Shown here: positions 52,506 to 61,692 of the stretch, piece after piece
Layout of the letters: the number at the start of each line of letters is the position of its first letter
How positions within the stretch are numbered: position 1 is the first letter of the stretch
Assembly: GCF_000230735.2 (NCBI RefSeq)
Contig: NC_019967.1
Coordinates: 223,801 to 287,800 of the forward strand
Length of the DNA stretch: 64,000 nt
Reading direction: 5' to 3'
Source of the DNA: Natrinema pellirubrum DSM 15624
Lineage (GTDB): Archaea > Halobacteriota > Halobacteria > Halobacteriales > Natrialbaceae
Position numbers and translations under genes: made by a program
The notes under the pieces: model-generated
The model's database searches: none
The model's input: only the letters and a program-made list of their open reading frames with translations
What the model was told of the DNA's origin: nothing

Positions 52506-53102
52506 CTACCGTCCACTACTGTGCTCGTCACCTTCGAGCGCGTCCCGAAGCCCGTCTGGAAGTAGGGAAAACGGCTTCTCCGCGTGAAAGGCGACGTTCT
52601 CGTAGGCCTGCTCGACGTGTTTTCGCTTCGAGTCCTCACACTCCTCGGCGAGCGCTTCCAGTTCGTCCATCATGGACCAGAGTTGGTCCTCGGCTTCGAG
52701 CATCTCGGCGGTCAGCGCCAGTTCCTTGATTGCCTTGGCGGCTGCGCGTCGCACGCGGCCGTCGTCGTCGCGGAGTGCGTCCACGTAGAGGTCCCGCAGT
52801 CGTTCGCGGTGGGTCGCGATCTCGTCGAGCGTCCACTCGCCCGGTACCGCTTCGTCGGTGAGGTCCGAACCGACCGTTCGATAGGCCAGGCGCGGATACA
52901 GACCGGCCGCAAAGCGAATCACGGACTGTCGCTGGTATCCATCGTCGGCCTCGTAGAGGTCGCGACACATCTCGAAACACTCGTCGAACAGGGCGGCTCG
53001 TTCCTCGAGTTCGGTATTCTCGATTTCGTCCATCGCCCGATTCACGTGCTCGGTGTCGCCCGAGGAGAGCGCGTCGGCGAACGCCTCGCGAGTGTGATCC
53101 AT
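52506..53102 (-). CDS. Hypothetical helical-repeat protein (HEAT-like)
   Basis: 198 aa, almost all helical. DALRDDDGRVRRAAAKAIKE and AAGLYPRLAYRTVGSDLTDE resemble HEAT-repeat helices. No enzymatic motif. Same strand as 53166-53552 upstream, gap 63 bases, so perhaps one operon. Confidence 0.55.
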   Translation of the reverse strand: MDHTREAFADALSSGDTEHVNRAMDEIENTELEERAALFDECFEMCRDLYEADDGYQRQSVIRFAAGLYPRLAYRTVGSDLTDEAVPGEWTLDEIATHRERLRDLYVDALRDDDGRVRRAAAKAIKELALTAEMLEAEDQLWSMMDELEALAEECEDSKRKHVEQAYENVAFHAEKPFSLLPDGLRDALEGDEHSSGR

Positions 53103-53165
53103 ACGCGTTGTTGGTCGGATGGCGGCGTAATTCCTCGGATCGGGGTTCGAGAGGATCTCCGTTCC

Positions 53166-53552
53166 TCACCCGGCGGCGTCGTCGACGTAGTCTTCACGCC
53201 ACCAGACGGTCCGGCCCGCAGGCGACCTGACCGCAGTCGCCGTGAACACCTCGACGGAGAACGTCTCCGTTATGGCCGTATCCGATCCGTGTAGATGGGT
53301 AGCGAGATAGCGCAGTAGTTCGGTGATCGCTTCGTCACTCCACGTATACTTCTCCCGGAGCACGAGCAGGGCGTATGTCCGATCCTCGTCGAGTGACCAG
53401 ATCGTGGCTGTGGCGAGTCTGGCGCTGACGTGATCGTCGGCGACCACGTCCGGATGTGTGGTGTCGATGTGCCAGAGTGTCGCTTCCTCGGACTGAAAGA
53501 GCGGGAGCGGATCGAGGTGCTCGGACTGGAGATGTTCGGGCGTCAGTTCCAT
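53166..53552 (-). CDS. Hypothetical protein
   Basis: 128 aa with mixed alpha-beta character: ATIWSLDEDRTYALLVLREK and TETFSVEVFTATAVRSPAGR. No family recognised. Possible operon with the HEAT-like gene. Confidence 0.5.
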   Translation of the reverse strand: MELTPEHLQSEHLDPLPLFQSEEATLWHIDTTHPDVVADDHVSARLATATIWSLDEDRTYALLVLREKYTWSDEAITELLRYLATHLHGSDTAITETFSVEVFTATAVRSPAGRTVWWREDYVDDAAG

Positions 53553-53633
53553 ACGTGGTTCGTACGGCTGGCGGAACTATAATCGACCCCAATTCGGGAA
53601 ATCCTGAAGAAGAGCTACCGCGAACGAACAGTC

Positions 53634-53888
53634 ATGGCCGACTACATCGTGGAACTCAAAGATTCGGTCTTTCGCGAGACACCACTCGCGGAGGCGAATT
53701 TCGATGAGGATGGTCGACTTATGTTCGGCTCGAAAGCGGACGCAGAGGAGTGGGTGACTGAACAGAACCGAGAACACACGAGCAGGGGGCAACTCACGCT
53801 CCACACCGCGCATCCGGCCGACACGTCGGATGTCGACGCCTACGTCGTCTTCCAGCCGGTGAAAGGCGTCTGGATTCCAGATTCGTAG
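53634..53888 (+). CDS. Hypothetical small protein
   Basis: 84 aa, acidic, starting MADYIVELKDSVFRETPLAE and ending in DVDAYVVFQPVKGVWIPDS. No family recognised. Next to the SWIM gene at 53954 on the same strand. Confidence 0.5.
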   Translation: MADYIVELKDSVFRETPLAEANFDEDGRLMFGSKADAEEWVTEQNREHTSRGQLTLHTAHPADTSDVDAYVVFQPVKGVWIPDS

Positions 53889-53953
53889 GCCCACAGTCCC
53901 CCAACCGTCCACTACAGTATTACTACTGGCCCAGGCCATAGATACGTACAAGG

Positions 53954-55774
53954 ATGGCGGGTTCCGACCCGACACTCACGGAGGCAGCAGTCCGGGATCT
54001 GGCACGTCCCCAGTCATACGACCGGGGGGAGAACTACTACGACGAGGGTGCCGTCGTCGAACTCGTCCGGCGCGGTGAGACGATCCGAGCGGCGGTTGAA
54101 GGCAGCCAGTACGAGCCCTACCAGGTGCGGATCGAGCTCGACAAAACCGGGGTCGTCGACACGGCGTGTTCCTGCCCGTACGATCACGGTGGAATTTGCA
54201 AGCACCGTGTCGCCGTCCTCCTGACGTACGTCCGTGATCCCGACAGGATCGACCAGCGACCGCCAGTCTCCGAACTGGTCGCCGACGCGGACCCCGAGGA
54301 TCTCCGTGACGTTCTCGTTGACCTTGTCGAGAGTCGCCCGGAGCTGGCAGAGCAGGTTGAGTCCCGGCTCGAAACAGTTCGGTCCGAAGAGGCGGATGAT
54401 GACGCTCGCGACCGCACGCCCGACATCAATCGGGAGTCGATCCGCCAGCAGGTGCAGTACATTCTCCGTCCCACCGAGAGACGTAGCGCCCACGCGTACG
54501 ACCCGTATGAGGCCGTCGAAACTGACGTCGAGACGTTGCGAAACCTGCTCGACCAGGCACGGACAGCCGTCGAGGCTGGCGACGGCGAGACAGCACTGGA
54601 TATCCTCGAACCGTTGGCCGACGAACTCATGGACGAGGAGTGGCTCGCTCTCTCGTACGACGATTCGAACGCCATCTTCGAGTTTTTCGACGAGGTCGAC
54701 CGAGTGCTGGCCGAGGCATTGCTCACGGCCGACCTCTCGGAGGCCGAGCGTGCCGACTGGGAGGATCGCCTCTGGGCGTGGGAACAGGAGATGGGGGGCT
54801 ATACGCACCAGCCACCGTACAGCGTCGCCCTCGAAGCGGCACAGCGGGGCTGGGACTTCGAGCCGGTCCAGCGGGCGATGCAGGGCGACATCGGCTACGC
54901 GGACCTCTGGGAGGGCGACCCGCCGTGGTATGCCGAGGACTTCGTCAGGGCCCGACTCAACGTCCTCGAACGCCAGGGCCGCATCGAGGAGTACCTGAAC
55001 CTGGCGGAGGCTGCGGACCTGATCGACGACTACGGGACCATGCTCATCGAGGAGGGACAGATCGACCAGGCGATCGAGTACGGCCGACGCAACCTGTACT
55101 CCCCGGACGAAGCACTCACGCTGGCCAAAGCCCTTCGGGAACACGACCGGCCGGAGGCCGCGCTGGAGATTGCCCAGCACGGATTGGCCCTCGAGGACAG
55201 CAGCGGGCAAGCGGAGTTGGCCGAGTGGCTCCGTGATAGAGCTAGCAGCATGGGCGAATCCGAGATTGCGCTGGAGGCAGCCATCGTCGTGTTCGACGCC
55301 TCGCCGACGCTTGCGGCCTATCAGGCCACAGAGGAACTCGCTGGCGAGGAGTGGCCGACCGTCCGCGAGGAGCTACTGGAGTCGCTTGCAGACAGGAACA
55401 CGAGACAGCGGACTGCGCGACGGCACGTCGAGATCTTTCTGTACGCGGAGCGATACGACGAGGCCATCGCCATCGCGGATCGGTTTTCGGATTACAAGGT
55501 AGTGGAGCCGGTCGTCGAGGCCGTCTGGGAGGAACACCCCCACTGGACGATCGACGCCTGCAAGGAGCAGGCCGAGCCGATAATCGAGGAGGGACAGTCT
55601 CAGCGATATCGCCACGCTGTGGACTGGCTGAAGACTGCCGGGAAGGCAGCCGAGGTCGCGGGCGAACTCGATGACTGGCGTGCCTACGTAGAGAACTTGC
55701 GGGACGAGCACTCCCAAAAGTACAAGCTCCGGCCGATGCTGGAGGAGTTGCTCGAGGAGTTCGAGAGGCGATAG
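53954..55774 (+). CDS. Large SWIM zinc-finger protein with TPR-like repeats
   Basis: 606 aa. Residues 10-95 hold the N-terminal SWIM module: QSYDRGENYYDEGAVVELVR and CSCPYDHGGICKHRVAVLLT (CxC...CxH). After it, long helical repeats run to the end (for example ALTLAKALREHDRPEAALEI), like tetratricopeptide-type repeats. Related bacterial and haloarchaeal SWIM proteins occur with helicases, but none adjoins here. The function is open. Confidence 0.8.
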   Translation: MAGSDPTLTEAAVRDLARPQSYDRGENYYDEGAVVELVRRGETIRAAVEGSQYEPYQVRIELDKTGVVDTACSCPYDHGGICKHRVAVLLTYVRDPDRIDQRPPVSELVADADPEDLRDVLVDLVESRPELAEQVESRLETVRSEEADDDARDRTPDINRESIRQQVQYILRPTERRSAHAYDPYEAVETDVETLRNLLDQARTAVEAGDGETALDILEPLADELMDEEWLALSYDDSNAIFEFFDEVDRVLAEALLTADLSEAERADWEDRLWAWEQEMGGYTHQPPYSVALEAAQRGWDFEPVQRAMQGDIGYADLWEGDPPWYAEDFVRARLNVLERQGRIEEYLNLAEAADLIDDYGTMLIEEGQIDQAIEYGRRNLYSPDEALTLAKALREHDRPEAALEIAQHGLALEDSSGQAELAEWLRDRASSMGESEIALEAAIVVFDASPTLAAYQATEELAGEEWPTVREELLESLADRNTRQRTARRHVEIFLYAERYDEAIAIADRFSDYKVVEPVVEAVWEEHPHWTIDACKEQAEPIIEEGQSQRYRHAVDWLKTAGKAAEVAGELDDWRAYVENLRDEHSQKYKLRPMLEELLEEFERR

Positions 55775-55787
55775 CACAACTGGACCC

Positions 55788-56573
55788 ATGACTGAGACAG
55801 ATATCCAAGATCGGTTCGTCATCGAAGTTAGTCGCGTGGGGACTGTCGATCACATCGTCGACCTGGAAGCAGAACCGGCGAACAGGTCGCGATACTCACC
55901 TCGTCGTGAGTTGCCGGGGGAGAAGTTGTGTGATCGGAGTACGCGCTCACCCGCGAGTGAGTACATCGCGCTTCGAGACTACGCCGACTGGAAAGATCTC
56001 GATAAGACGACATTCGAGGGCGATGCGCCGGACGAAGTGTGTTCGTATTGCTGGGCAGCGGTACTCGAACAAATCAAGAAAGTAGAACAGCACGAACACG
56101 GTGACATCGACGAGCGTATCGGGACAGTTGGATACCGCCTCCGCTGGAAGCAGAAGGGCCGTGCCCGCGAGGAGTGGTACGACATCGTCGTCCGACCGGA
56201 GACGACGATGGCAGAACTCGATACACTCGTCTGCCGATTCACCACACTCGATGACTTCCATCTTCGTATGTACGGACTCGAGGACGAGTACCTTGACTCA
56301 ACACTCAACGTTATCCCAGACCTCCAGTTCGCTGAAGTCGACGATCCCTCATACAGGAAGGCAAGCGAGATGACGATTGCCGATATCGCCGAACGCGCAG
56401 CGCTCTGGAAGGGGGACCGGCTCAGCATGGTCTACGATTTTGGAACTCCCTCACACTACTACTGCATCGTCAAGGAGGGGTACGATCCAGAGGAGATCGA
56501 GAAACTCCTTGAAAAGCGTGACCCAATCGCAGCGACCGAGACAGCTGCTATCATGGACGAGAAACGATCCTAG
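55788..56573 (+). CDS. Plasmid pRiA4b ORF-3-like protein
   Basis: 261 aa. N-terminal zinc-like motif VCSYCWAAVLEQ, then the pRiA4b ORF-3 domain: WYDIVVRPETTMAELDTLVC, LRMYGLEDEYLDSTLNVI, and LWKGDRLSMVYDFGTPSHYY. This domain is often carried by plasmids and IS-like elements; function unknown. It follows the SWIM gene by 13 bases and may share its transcript. Confidence 0.7.
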   Translation: MTETDIQDRFVIEVSRVGTVDHIVDLEAEPANRSRYSPRRELPGEKLCDRSTRSPASEYIALRDYADWKDLDKTTFEGDAPDEVCSYCWAAVLEQIKKVEQHEHGDIDERIGTVGYRLRWKQKGRAREEWYDIVVRPETTMAELDTLVCRFTTLDDFHLRMYGLEDEYLDSTLNVIPDLQFAEVDDPSYRKASEMTIADIAERAALWKGDRLSMVYDFGTPSHYYCIVKEGYDPEEIEKLLEKRDPIAATETAAIMDEKRS

Positions 56574-56625
56574 CAATGGCCACGATCGGATAGTTGCCCC
56601 GCTCTTTTTCACCGGACTCCTCGAT

Positions 56626-56790
56626 TGACATCCTCACCCGCCTGAAGACGGGGTGAATCCCGAGCGGTGGGATATTAGGGTTTGCAGTCTACCTGTTCGT
56701 GTGGGGTGAAACACACCTGCGGTTGTATCGAACAGGTAGACTCCGGGCTGTGCCAACCAGCCGTTACTCATATCTCCGGTTGGGAGAGTT
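56626..56790 (-). mobile_element. Relic of an IS200/IS605 tnpB element end
   Basis: TTGACATCCTCACCCGCCTG with hairpin CCCGCCTGAAGACGGGGTG, then on the minus strand the last codons of a TnpB (GWLAQPGVYLFDTTAGVFHP-like) and the sequence CTAATATCCCACC also seen after the tnpB stop at 17952. The body of the element is gone. Confidence 0.6.
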
Positions 56791-56794
56791 TGAG

Positions 56795-57139
56795 TTATTC
56801 GCCGGCTGCGTTCAGCGCACTGTTCAGCTCGAAAAGCTCCTGAACGGCATCGCTCTTGGCGACTTGATACCGGCGGGGTGACGAGTTCGCTACTTCCTCG
56901 ACGATCTCGGTTTCTACCAGAAGGTCGATGTACTTACTCACTGTCTGCCGGGTAACGCCAGCATGATCCGCGAGCTCCGTCTTGGTGAACTCTCGGCCCG
57001 GGGGGAGCGTGAGAATGGCGTCGATGAGGATTGGGACACTCTCGTGCTGAAAGAGATACAAGACACCGCTCGGATTCTCTAGGCGGGCCTCCTTGGTGTC
57101 CTTCTCCGCTGCTGGATGCTTCTGAGGTGACTCGCTCAT
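56795..57139 (-). CDS. Winged-helix transcription regulator
   Basis: 114 aa. HTH in FTKTELADHAGVTRQTVSKY, then IDLLVETEIVEEVANSSPRR as the wing. Divergent from 57234-57551; the shared region has GTTAAT-ACGC-ATTAAC (57183-57198). Likely an autoregulator of both. Confidence 0.75.
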   Translation of the reverse strand: MSESPQKHPAAEKDTKEARLENPSGVLYLFQHESVPILIDAILTLPPGREFTKTELADHAGVTRQTVSKYIDLLVETEIVEEVANSSPRRYQVAKSDAVQELFELNSALNAAGE

Positions 57140-57182
57140 ACTTCTGGTTTACCGGTGATAACACATAACTGTTGTCCCGGAC

Positions 57183-57198
57183 GTTAATACGCATTAAC
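57183..57198. promoter_or_regulatory. Palindrome in a divergent promoter
   Basis: GTTAAT-ACGC-ATTAAC, perfect 6-bp arms, 43 bases before the ATG at 57139 (minus) and 35 before the one at 57234 (plus). Confidence 0.55.
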
Positions 57199-57233
57199 AC
57201 ACTCTTATCAAAGAGGCATAGAAAGAGGGGAAT

Positions 57234-57551
57234 ATGCGTAAGCCGTCGGTGAAATGTGCGCTCCTCGCAGCAATGATAGCCGAGCATCGGTGGGGCTCGC
57301 CTATCGTTGAAGAGAACCTCCTCTCTATTGCTGCTATCGAGACGAGTGACTACCCCACCGCCAGCGACGTCTTCGACGAGCTGCGGTCCAAGCCCTACAT
57401 CACGAATCAAGGGAACCGAGGAATCGAACTCGACAACAGCGAGTTCGGTCACCTAGCCGATGTCCTCTACCACGAGTGCGACTGGGAACCGTTTGAGATC
57501 AAAAGCCGCCTGAAACACTACGAGGGCTGGGAAACCCACGACTGGGCGTGA
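57234..57551 (+). CDS. Hypothetical protein paired with HTH gene
   Basis: 105 aa. MRKPSVKCALLAAMIAEHRW then PTASDVFDELRSKPYITNQG and LADVLYHECDWEPFEIKSRL. It may be a winged-helix-like small protein, but no family is certain. Divergent from the regulator at 56795. Confidence 0.55.
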   Translation: MRKPSVKCALLAAMIAEHRWGSPIVEENLLSIAAIETSDYPTASDVFDELRSKPYITNQGNRGIELDNSEFGHLADVLYHECDWEPFEIKSRLKHYEGWETHDWA

Positions 57552-57749
57552 CCGTGTTCAGACTTACGTAGGCAGCTCGTACCCCCTCGTTTGAGTCCCC
57601 GGTGGGGCGACTATAGCCCAACTGCGCGTGATCTACAATGCCGATCATAACAGTCAGTTTCACATTACGAAAAGGCGGCTGCAGCCCGTGGTCTGTTGCG
57701 GAGCTGTCGGCTTCCTCTCCGGCTCGAAACCGCTGACTCATTCCTCGAC

Positions 57750-58052
57750 TTACTCGGTTGCTTGTCCCGGACGTGGCGCTTGTGCATACTTATCGATCTC
57801 GGGCGTGGTGTCCAGCCGCGTATACATATCCTGCAACGTCGCTTCAGCTCGCAAGAGGCCCGCCTCCGATAGCAACGCTCGTCCCTCCTCTGTCAGCCCG
57901 TAGAAGCGCCAGGGAAGATCTCGTTGTCGACGGTCGTCGGGAAGCATCCGTTCCTCGACGATACCGTCCTCGATCAAGATCTCGAGATGCTCGCGGATCG
58001 TACTCTGGCTCTTGCTTGGGTTCACGTAGCTGAGTTCCTTGAGCGAGGGTTG
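57750..58052 (-). pseudogene. Winged-helix gene, C-terminal piece (split by a 5.1 kb insertion)
   Basis: From QPSLKELSYVNPSKSQSTIR it gives EHLEILIEDGIVEERMLPDD, then DLPWRFYGLTEEGRALLSEA and a helical C-terminus. No start codon fits the beginning of the domain. The missing first third is found at 63166-63324 (…QETRFVLIQNILSHPKQLP). The two pieces join at QLP/SLKEL, a known arrangement of a haloarchaeal HTH family. Confidence 0.7.
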
Positions 58053-58132
58053 CGTAACTGTTACAAGATTTAGTATGAAACAGTAGCCTCCAGTAGCGAT
58101 TCAGACCCGACTCGAAACCGCTTTACATATGT

Positions 58133-58151
58133 ATACCATATAGAATGGTAT
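58133..58151. promoter_or_regulatory. Palindrome overlapping the DUF2080 start codon
   Basis: ATACCAT-ATAGA-ATGGTAT, perfect 7-bp arms; the right arm overlaps the ATG at 58150. It may be the subterminal hairpin of the element's left end or an operator. Confidence 0.55.
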
Positions 58152-58308
58152 GGGTGACCGCTACGAGATTGAAGGTGAGGAAATCGTTGAACGGGAGGTC
58201 AAACCATTCGGAAGCGGGGGCGCACACGTCACCGCACCAAAAGACTGGATTGGCGCTGACGTGAAGCTCGTCCGCACAACCACCCCAGACCCTACCGACG
58301 ACGAGTAG
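58150..58308 (+). CDS. DUF2080 transposon-associated protein
   Basis: 52 aa, from ATG 58150 to TAG 58306-58308. YEIEGEEIVEREVKPFGSGG then AHVTAPKDWIGADVKLVRTT is the DUF2080 pattern, found as a partner upstream of IS1341-type tnpB in haloarchaea. Only 2 bases separate it from the tnpB start. It looks like an AbrB-type swapped-hairpin DNA-binding protein and may regulate tnpB. Confidence 0.8.
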   Translation: MGDRYEIEGEEIVEREVKPFGSGGAHVTAPKDWIGADVKLVRTTTPDPTDDE

Positions 58309-58310
58309 CA

Positions 58311-60023
58311 ATGCAACTCACCGAACAGTTCCATGTCCCGGACGACTGCCACGAGGCGTGCGACCGTCTCACCACACTCGTCCAGAAACACACCCAGCGA
58401 CTTCTTACCGACGAATACTGGACAGACCAGCATCTCGACGCACTCAAAAACCACACTGGACAATCCTACACCTACATCCGAGACAACGACCACGACGCTT
58501 TCGAGAACGTCGATGAATACGTGTACAGCCGGTTCAAACGGTGTGTCTATCACCGCGTCACGCACGTCCTTGACGCCCACGCTGACGAATATCAGGCGTT
58601 CAACTTTGTTCTTGACACGGTTGCTGACCGGAAAATCAAACAGAGTGGCTGGAAACGACTCCGCAACCAACTGTTCAAAGACCACACACCGTATATCGAA
58701 TGGCGGGTCTTAGAATCGGTTGTCGAACAACTCAACCAGTATTACGACCGACACGGCCACTTCCCTGAGAAATACACTGAACTGGTCGGCACGCCAGAAC
58801 CGAACGGCACACTTCCGTATGCACCGGATAAGGGCGACTATCACATCCACGAATTGACGGTCGAAGATGGCGACCTCGTGTTCGTGGTGAACGCGCCGGA
58901 CTCACTTTCCCCGGACAGTTACCATAATTGGACTGAGCATGAAATTCGGTTCCCTACGCATTCACGGTTTTGCGAACTGGTTGGGGTTGGTGACGTGAAA
59001 GCACCGACCCTCCACACGTCTGAACACGGCTACACGGTAGATGTGCCAGTAGACGTACCCGAAAATGACATAGACACAGTGGAGAACCGTGTCTTGGCCG
59101 TTGACCTCGGTGTGAAAAAGCAGGCAACGACCGTTGTGCTTGATGACGGCGAGGATGAGACACACAAGCAGGTCGCTCCACCGGAGTTCATCGATCACCC
59201 CTCCAAGGACAAATTGTTTCGGGTGAAATCTGATGCGGAAGGCATCAACGACCGTCTCAGTGAACTGCGGCGGCAGGGCAAAGACCATACTGACCGGTTC
59301 GATCACCTGTTGAGTGAGTATCAGCAGACCCGGCAGAAAGAACGCAGACTCCGAAACCAAATTCAACACGATGTAGCCAACCAGTTGGTGTGGTTGGCGG
59401 CTGAATACGACTGTGAGACCATCGTGTTTGAATCGCTCGGCCAGCTAGACTCCGGTAACACGAGTGGCAGTGTCGCATGGTCGATTAGTAGTTGGGCGCG
59501 CGGCGAACTACTCGAATACACCGACTACAAGGCCGAACTGTTGGGTGTTGATGTTTCGACGGTGAATCCGTGGGGCACCTCACGTCACTGTCCCCATTGT
59601 GGTGAGAAAGGGCAGACCGTGAAAGCGCCAAACGACCACACTGAGCAACGTCACGGAGGACACTTCCACTGCCCTGTGTGTAGCTACGAATGCGACCGTG
59701 ATGTGGTCGGCGCAGTGAATGTCGGGCGGAAGCACCTGTCTGAGTCACGGATGGAACAGGCGAACCCGGTTGAGTATATCTCGACTGGGAAGCACGCCAG
59801 TTTTCCATCACACACTGACTCAACTGCCGAGAATGACGTGTGTGCCCGTTCTTCGTCCGGCCCTGATGGGTCGGTATCTGGCGTTCAGTCTACGACCAAC
59901 ACCGAACAAGAACAGGATTTGGCGAGTGGTCGGCAGACCCGACTGCCTCAGTTCCGTGCGTCGTCACTTACTACGATAGCCTGTTGCACGTTCAAGATCA
60001 ATTCGTCAGACATGGCAGCGTGA
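58311..60023 (+). CDS. tnpB: TnpB of a DUF2080-linked element
   Basis: 570 aa, larger than the others. RuvC Asp in VLAVDLGVKKQATTVVLDDG, Glu in CETIVFESLGQLDSGN, zinc ribbon CPHCGEKGQTVKAP ... CPVCSYE, and Asp in CDRDVVGAVNVG. The last 80 residues after RKHLSESRMEQAN are low in structure. All catalytic residues are present. Confidence 0.85.
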   Translation: MQLTEQFHVPDDCHEACDRLTTLVQKHTQRLLTDEYWTDQHLDALKNHTGQSYTYIRDNDHDAFENVDEYVYSRFKRCVYHRVTHVLDAHADEYQAFNFVLDTVADRKIKQSGWKRLRNQLFKDHTPYIEWRVLESVVEQLNQYYDRHGHFPEKYTELVGTPEPNGTLPYAPDKGDYHIHELTVEDGDLVFVVNAPDSLSPDSYHNWTEHEIRFPTHSRFCELVGVGDVKAPTLHTSEHGYTVDVPVDVPENDIDTVENRVLAVDLGVKKQATTVVLDDGEDETHKQVAPPEFIDHPSKDKLFRVKSDAEGINDRLSELRRQGKDHTDRFDHLLSEYQQTRQKERRLRNQIQHDVANQLVWLAAEYDCETIVFESLGQLDSGNTSGSVAWSISSWARGELLEYTDYKAELLGVDVSTVNPWGTSRHCPHCGEKGQTVKAPNDHTEQRHGGHFHCPVCSYECDRDVVGAVNVGRKHLSESRMEQANPVEYISTGKHASFPSHTDSTAENDVCARSSSGPDGSVSGVQSTTNTEQEQDLASGRQTRLPQFRASSLTTIACCTFKINSSDMAA

Positions 60024-60128
60024 GACTGATCCAGTGCGAATCTGCCGAGTGATAATCAATTCGGTGAGAGAAGTCTCAGAAACGCTCGCTGAATCGGGTG
60101 TTGGAGTCAGTTTTCGATCACGAATAGA

Positions 60129-60158
60129 GCCGCCTGAGAGCAATGCCTCTCAGGCGGC
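60129..60158. terminator. Perfect 12-bp hairpin
   Basis: GCCGCCTGAGAG-CAATGC-CTCTCAGGCGGC. It lies 28 bases beyond the stop of the minus-strand transposase (60186) and about 105 beyond the tnpB stop, so it may terminate transcription from both sides or be an element end. Confidence 0.5.
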
Positions 60159-61692
60159 GCGTGCTTCGACTCCGGGCAGGGGCCGTCAGATGAGGCGACT
60201 GGGAGAACGTATCAGTCCTGGTTTCCCCTGTCGTTTTGCGGTGAGTGACGTCGCGACCAGAGCGACTGCCGAAAGCACGACGTGAGTTTCCACGTTGTTC
60301 TCCTTGCGTGCGCGGACGCGATCGAGGCCGGTAAAGGACTTCAGCCGAGAGAATACTCGCTCGACACCTGCCCGCAGGTGTCGATGCATTCGTTCCTTAA
60401 TCGCCTGGAAGATGTAGGTCTCTTCGACGCTGCCGACCTCGACGCCGTACTCTGAGAGTTGCTCTTGTGGTAACCGTTCGAGTGCGTCGTACGGACTGTC
60501 GATCTCGTCACCGTGGTTCTTGAACAACTCCTTGATCTCATCGCGGATCGCCTTCAGTGGCGCTGAGCGTCGTGGATTGATCGCCGTCAGCAGCGGACAG
60601 TTAAGTTTCTCCTGGGTGAACTCTCGATTGCCTTGGCTGTCGAAGCCCGCATCAGCCAGTGCTGCCTGGAGATCGTCGGTGTCGTACCGCTCATCGAACT
60701 CCTCGATGAGCGGTTCGAACGCCGCACAGTCGTTCCTGCTGCCGGTCTCCATCGTGATGGCGACCGGCAGCTCTGCGGCTACGTCCACGACGATGTACAC
60801 CTTGTACCCGTAGAACTTCCCCTCGTGTTTGCCCCAACTCGCTCCCTCGACCTCACCGTCGTCGATCTCTTCTCGTGTGTTTGCCCAGGCGGCGATGTGC
60901 GTGCCGTCGATCACGACGAACTCACCGGCGTGATCGTGATCAGCGAGTAAGTCGCCACACATCGACTGGAGGCAGTCACGGAGTTCATCGGGGTGAAGGT
61001 CGTCGAAGGCACGCCAGAGCGACGTCCCGTCCGGGACGTCCTCTGGCTCGTAGTCGAGAGCCTCCCGGAAGGAGTGATTCCGTCGGAGACGGCGTTCGAG
61101 GGCGTCGAAGGAGTCGCCCTCGAACTGCCGGAGGACCAGAGCGGCGGCTCGTTCGGGCGGGATCGACTGAATCTCTGAGACAGCAACCGAGAGAAACGTC
61201 GCGAGAAGTTCGTCGCGGTAGAGATAGCCCTCTTCGTCGGTATCAACTGGACTGACGTCGGTCGGCTGATCGGTTTCGCGTTGGCTCAGCTGGGCGTCCC
61301 GCAGGGACGGCCAGCTGTGGACGTAGACCGTCGTGTTCCGGTGTTCGACAGCGTGGATCTCCTGTTGGTCGGCGAGGTTCCGGAGCGCTCGGTAGCAGCG
61401 TCGATCGAGGAGATCGTTGGCTTCGGACGGAGTAAGCCCGGAGGGGCGTCTGAACACGAGATGCTTGAGCGTGGACTTGGTGTCTTCTTTGCGGTGGAAG
61501 ACGGCGACGCCGTCATCCACCTCGGGTCGCCAGAAGCCGTCATGGGTGGCACGATGGCCGACAACGTGTTTGCTAGCGACGTACTGACCGTTATGGTTCA
61601 GGGAGGTGTAGAAGGTGTTTGTCGAGGCAATTTGGTCGATATACCACGCCGGCACGTCGGTGCCGGCGCGGAGCTCGTCTTTGGAGGCGACT

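Noticed and set aside
54014..55210. 398-codon minus-strand frame opposite the SWIM protein
   Set aside because: Antisense shadow; the plus strand has the SWIM finger and helical repeats in a frame with the haloarchaeal acidic composition.
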